Shown here: positions 61,284 through 64,000 of the stretch, piece by piece | Layout: each line of letters starts with the position of its first letter | How positions within the stretch are numbered: the first letter of the stretch is position 1 | Origin: Skermanella stibiiresistens SB22 | GTDB taxonomy: Bacteria; Pseudomonadota; Alphaproteobacteria; Azospirillales; Azospirillaceae | DNA: 64,000 nt | Assembly: GCF_000576635.1 (NCBI RefSeq) | Contig: NZ_AVFL01000002.1 | Coordinates: 465,514-529,513 of the forward strand | Reading direction: 5' to 3' | Made by a program: the position numbers and the translations under genes | The notes under the pieces: model-generated | What the model saw: the letters and a program-made list of their open reading frames with translations, nothing else | Databases searched by the model: none | What the model was told of the DNA's origin: nothing

Positions 61284-62789
61284 ATGAAGGCCCTGCCCGT
61301 CCGTTCCGCCTTCGCCGAAACCTACGCCGCCGGCAAGCCCCAGGTCGTCTGGACGACGCTGGTCAGCGACCTGGAGACTCCGGTCTCGGCCATGATCAAG
61401 CTGGCGGATGGCCAGTCGAACTGCTTCCTGCTGGAATCGGTGACCGGCGGCGAGGTGCGGGGCCGCTACTCGTTCATCGGCTTGAAGCCCGACCTGATCT
61501 GGCGCTGCCGGCGCGACAAGGTCGAGATCAACCGGCGCGCCCGCTTCGATTCCAAGACGTTCGAGCCGTGTGACGAGCCGCCGCTCCAAGCGCTGCGTTC
61601 ACTGCTGGCGGAGAGCAGGATCGACTTGCCGGCGGAACTGCCGCCAATGGCCGCCGGGCTGTTCGGCTATCTCGGCTACGACATGATCCGCCTGATCGAG
61701 CGGCTGCCCGACGACAATCCGGACATGCTCGGCGTTCCCGACGCCATCCTGATGCGCCCGACCGTCATCGCGGTGTTCGACGGCATCCAGAACCAGATCA
61801 CCCTGGTGACCCCGGTCTGGCATTCGACTGGACTGGATGCCGATGCCGCCTATGATCTGGCGTTGGAGCGGTTGGGCGACGCGATCTCCGACCTGGAGCG
61901 GAACCTGCCCTACCGGCGCGAGGCGACCGCCGTCACCAAATCGCTGCCGGAGCCGGTATCGAACACCAGCCGCGAGGAATACCACGCGATCGTCGAGCGG
62001 GCGAAGGAGTACATCCGGGCCGGCGACATCTTCCAGGTCGTGCCGTCGCATCGCCTAAGCCTGCCGTTCGAGCTGCCGCCGTTCAGCCTGTACCGCGCGC
62101 TGCGTCGGCTGAACCCCTCGCCATTCCTGCTCTATCTCGACTTCGACGATCTCAGCATCGTCGGGTCCAGCCCGGAGATCCTGGTCCGGCTGCGTGACGG
62201 CAAGGTGACGATCCGGCCGATCGCCGGCACCCGCAAGCGGGGTGCCACGCCGGAGGAGGACAAAGCGCTGGCCGCCGACCTGCTGTCCGATCCCAAGGAG
62301 TTGTCGGAACATCTGATGCTGCTCGACCTCGGCCGCAACGATGTCGGGCGGGTCGCCAAGATCGGCAGCGTGACCGTCACCGAGCGGATGGTGATCGAGT
62401 ACTATTCCCACGTGATGCACATCGTCTCGAACGTGGAGGGGACCATCGATCCCCAATTCGACGCGCTCGACGCCCTCTTCGCCGGCTTTCCCGCCGGGAC
62501 GGTGTCGGGCGCTCCCAAGGTGCGGGCGATGGAGATCATCGATGAGCTGGAAACGGCGCGGCGCGGCATCTATGGCGGCTGCGTCGGCTATTTCGGCGCC
62601 AATGGCGCGATGGATACCTGCATCGCGCTCCGAACCGCCGTGCTCAAGGACGGCGTCATGCACGTGCAGGCGGGGGGCGGCGTGGTCGCCGACAGCGACC
62701 CCGAATCCGAGTATCAAGAGACGGTCAACAAGTCGCGGGCGCTGATCCGCGCAGCGGAGGAGGCCGTCAGGTTCGCCGCGGGCCGCTGA
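61284..62789 (+). CDS. trpE: anthranilate synthase component I
   Basis: 501 residues. The N-terminal regulatory domain has CFLLESVTGGEVRGRYSFIG, with the LLES motif that binds feedback tryptophan. The chorismate-utilising domain has VVPSHRLSLPFE, IRPIAGTRKRGATPEED, LLDLGRNDVGRVAKIG, GTVSGAPKVRAMEIIDELE and GGGVVADSDPESEYQET. It makes anthranilate from chorismate with the TrpG glutaminase, which is not in the window. The gene is not fused to trpG, unlike in rhizobia. Confidence 0.98.
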   Translation: MKALPVRSAFAETYAAGKPQVVWTTLVSDLETPVSAMIKLADGQSNCFLLESVTGGEVRGRYSFIGLKPDLIWRCRRDKVEINRRARFDSKTFEPCDEPPLQALRSLLAESRIDLPAELPPMAAGLFGYLGYDMIRLIERLPDDNPDMLGVPDAILMRPTVIAVFDGIQNQITLVTPVWHSTGLDADAAYDLALERLGDAISDLERNLPYRREATAVTKSLPEPVSNTSREEYHAIVERAKEYIRAGDIFQVVPSHRLSLPFELPPFSLYRALRRLNPSPFLLYLDFDDLSIVGSSPEILVRLRDGKVTIRPIAGTRKRGATPEEDKALAADLLSDPKELSEHLMLLDLGRNDVGRVAKIGSVTVTERMVIEYYSHVMHIVSNVEGTIDPQFDALDALFAGFPAGTVSGAPKVRAMEIIDELETARRGIYGGCVGYFGANGAMDTCIALRTAVLKDGVMHVQAGGGVVADSDPESEYQETVNKSRALIRAAEEAVRFAAGR

Positions 62790-62833
62790 CGCCAAGCGCG
62801 CCCACACGGCCCACGATCGATCCCGTCACCGTC

Positions 62834-63046
62834 TCAGGCGGCGGCCGCGACACCGCCGAAGTCGAATCCGGCGTCCTCGACCGCGTCCTTGACCGTCTCG
62901 GCGGACAACGCGCCGTCCACCGCGACGATCCCCGCCGCCAGATCGACCTCGACCTTGGCCGCCGGATCCTTGGCGACGATCGCGTTGGTGACCGAGCGCG
63001 CGCAACCGCCGCAGGTCATGCCGGAAACCTTGTACTTGGCGCTCAT
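62834..63046 (-). CDS. heavy-metal-associated (CopZ-like) domain protein
   Basis: A 70-residue single HMA domain. The metal site is KVSGMTCGGCARSVTNAI (CxxC), and the second half is EVDLAAGIVAVDG followed by VKDAVEDAGFDFGGVAA, a complete ferredoxin-like beta-alpha-beta-beta-alpha-beta fold. It would carry Cu(I) to a P-type ATPase. No copper ATPase or CueR gene is in the window. A ribosome site (GGAGAG) precedes ATG 63046. Confidence 0.93.
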   Translation of the reverse strand: MSAKYKVSGMTCGGCARSVTNAIVAKDPAAKVEVDLAAGIVAVDGALSAETVKDAVEDAGFDFGGVAAAA

Positions 63047-63097
63047 GGTTCTCTCCTTCGTTCGTTTGGATTTCTTTTCCGCCCGTATCGGCCAGTA

Positions 63098-64000
63098 TCA
63101 GCCATTGGGGGGCTGACGGGATTTCAGGATGGCGCTCACCGGCACCAGGGTGAATCCGCGCTTGGCGAGGCCGGGCAGCCATTCCGCCAAGGCGTCGACG
63201 GTGGCGTCATGGGGGTGGCCGATCGCGATGGCGTGGCCCTGCTTCCGGGCCACGGCCTCGACCTTGGCGAGGCTGGCGCGGACGGCCGCCGGGCTCATGT
63301 CGTGATCCAGGAAGATGTCGCGACCGACCGTCGGCACGTCGAGTTCGCGCCCGATGCCATAGCCGACGCTGCGCGAGGTCGTGCGGCTGTCCAGGAACAT
63401 CAGGCCGCGCCGCCGAAGCTCGCCCAGGACCAGCCGCATTCCCGGCTTATCCTCGGTGAACCGGCTGCCCATGTGGTTGTTGATGCCGATATAGCCTTCG
63501 AACGCCCCCAGATCGTGGTCCAGGCGGCGCAGCAGTTCGGCGTTGCCCGCGCTGACGGTCATGGCTCCCGGTCCGGGATCGACATCGCCGCTCTGCGGTT
63601 CCATCGGGATGTGGACCATCAACTCGTGTCCCGCCGCGCGCGCCGCCTTGGTCTGGCGCGGCAACTCGCCGGCATAGGGGAGCCAGGACAGAGTCAGCGG
63701 GCCGGGCAAGCCGACCACCCGGCCGCTCCGCTTGCGGTCGAGCCCCATGTCGTCGATGACGATGGCGATCATCGGACCACCCCGCGGGGCCGTGAAGGGC
63801 AGCGCGTTCCTCAGCCACGCCGGCGTTCCCGGAGCCGCGGCGGGAGGCTCCGCCGGCGGCCTTGGGGGCGGCATGACGGCGGCCAGAACCGTGGGTGGCC
63901 TGACGGGCGCCGCGGCCGGTGGGGGCACCGTGACCGCCTCCGGTGCCGCCGAGAGACGTGGCGGCTCAAGCGCCGGCGGATCGATCCTCGGCACGGCTGG
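63098..64000 (-). CDS. divergent polysaccharide deacetylase family protein (DUF610/YibQ), partial
   Basis: The frame enters from the right edge, so the N-terminus is missing. After a Pro/Ala-rich segment (periplasmic linker) the deacetylase-like barrel shows MIAIVIDDMGLDRKRSG, LTLSWLPYAGELPRQTKAA, HELMVHIPMEPQSGDVDPG, INNHMGSRFTEDK, FLDSRTTSRSVGY and AIAIGHPHDATVDALAEWLP. YibQ-type proteins have IDDxG and HMG-type metal residues and are thought to act on envelope glycans. In many alphaproteobacteria the gene lies in a ctpA/murein-hydrolase cluster, which may continue beyond this edge. Confidence 0.92.
   Translation of the reverse strand, partial: PAVPRIDPPALEPPRLSAAPEAVTVPPPAAAPVRPPTVLAAVMPPPRPPAEPPAAAPGTPAWLRNALPFTAPRGGPMIAIVIDDMGLDRKRSGRVVGLPGPLTLSWLPYAGELPRQTKAARAAGHELMVHIPMEPQSGDVDPGPGAMTVSAGNAELLRRLDHDLGAFEGYIGINNHMGSRFTEDKPGMRLVLGELRRRGLMFLDSRTTSRSVGYGIGRELDVPTVGRDIFLDHDMSPAAVRASLAKVEAVARKQGHAIAIGHPHDATVDALAEWLPGLAKRGFTLVPVSAILKSRQPPNG

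Overview
This is a high-G+C chromosomal segment of an alphaproteobacterium. The markers are PopZ, a fused IspDF, a pyruvate dehydrogenase E1-beta with its own lipoyl domain, and the block dusB-ntrB-ntrC-ntrY-ntrX-trkA-dat-hfq-hflX. That block in that order points to Rhodospirillales/Azospirillales (Azospirillum or Skermanella type). The genus is an inference. The window is almost entirely core genome. I see no insertion sequence, prophage, CRISPR array or rRNA operon, and one tRNA gene (Cys).

Layout. 1-1.2 kb: the N-terminal part of a degenerate trypsin-like (S1C) protein running off the left edge, and a small membrane protein. 1.6-1.7 kb: tRNA-Cys with a good promoter. 1.9-10.9 kb, plus strand: pcm, a rhodanese, a TolC-type outer-membrane channel, popZ, valS, ilvD and a YdcF-family gene. 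10.9-18.1 kb, plus strand: rlpA, dacC-like PBP, tmk, holB, metG, tatD and a metallo-beta-lactamase-fold hydrolase, many with overlapping or nearly abutting ends. 18.1-21.1 kb, minus strand: an accessory three-gene catabolic unit (GntR/FCD regulator, PhyH/EctD-like dioxygenase, SAF-domain dehydrogenase) with a striking triple-GAATTC candidate operator at its promoter. 21.1-22.9 kb: mazG and a YdfG-like reductase.

22.9-39.1 kb, minus strand: an inositol-phosphatase-family gene, groES-groEL behind a promoter and a CIRCE element, hflX, hfq, a HAD phosphatase, a D-amino-acid transaminase, trkA, the two nitrogen two-component systems NtrYX and NtrBC, dusB and a CcsA/YpjD-type membrane protein. 39.3-41 kb, plus strand: ispDF and a CinA-type amidohydrolase. 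41-51 kb, minus strand: a leaderless non-specific endonuclease, a Coq10/RatA-type protein, lipA, the complete pyruvate dehydrogenase set (pdhA, pdhB, pdhC, lpdA), ftsB and eno. Lipoate synthesis beside two lipoylated PDH subunits is a coherent module.

51-56.1 kb: a type I secretion locus. An RTX/DUF4214 protein is divergent from an ABC exporter and its HlyD adaptor. The 5' ends of the RTX and ABC genes collide, the ABC frame lacks a normal start in frame, and the RTX protein begins where a serralysin C-terminal domain would begin. This looks like a rearrangement junction and is the strangest place in the window. 56.2-64 kb: pyrG, secG and tpiA (minus), ppiD and trpE (plus), a small copper-chaperone-like protein, and a divergent polysaccharide deacetylase cut by the right edge.

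I see no wholly new multi-gene defence or mobile system. The best candidates for undescribed biology are the regulator/dioxygenase/SAF-dehydrogenase unit with its operator, the remodelled RTX secretion locus, the triad-less S1C protein and the leaderless nuclease.
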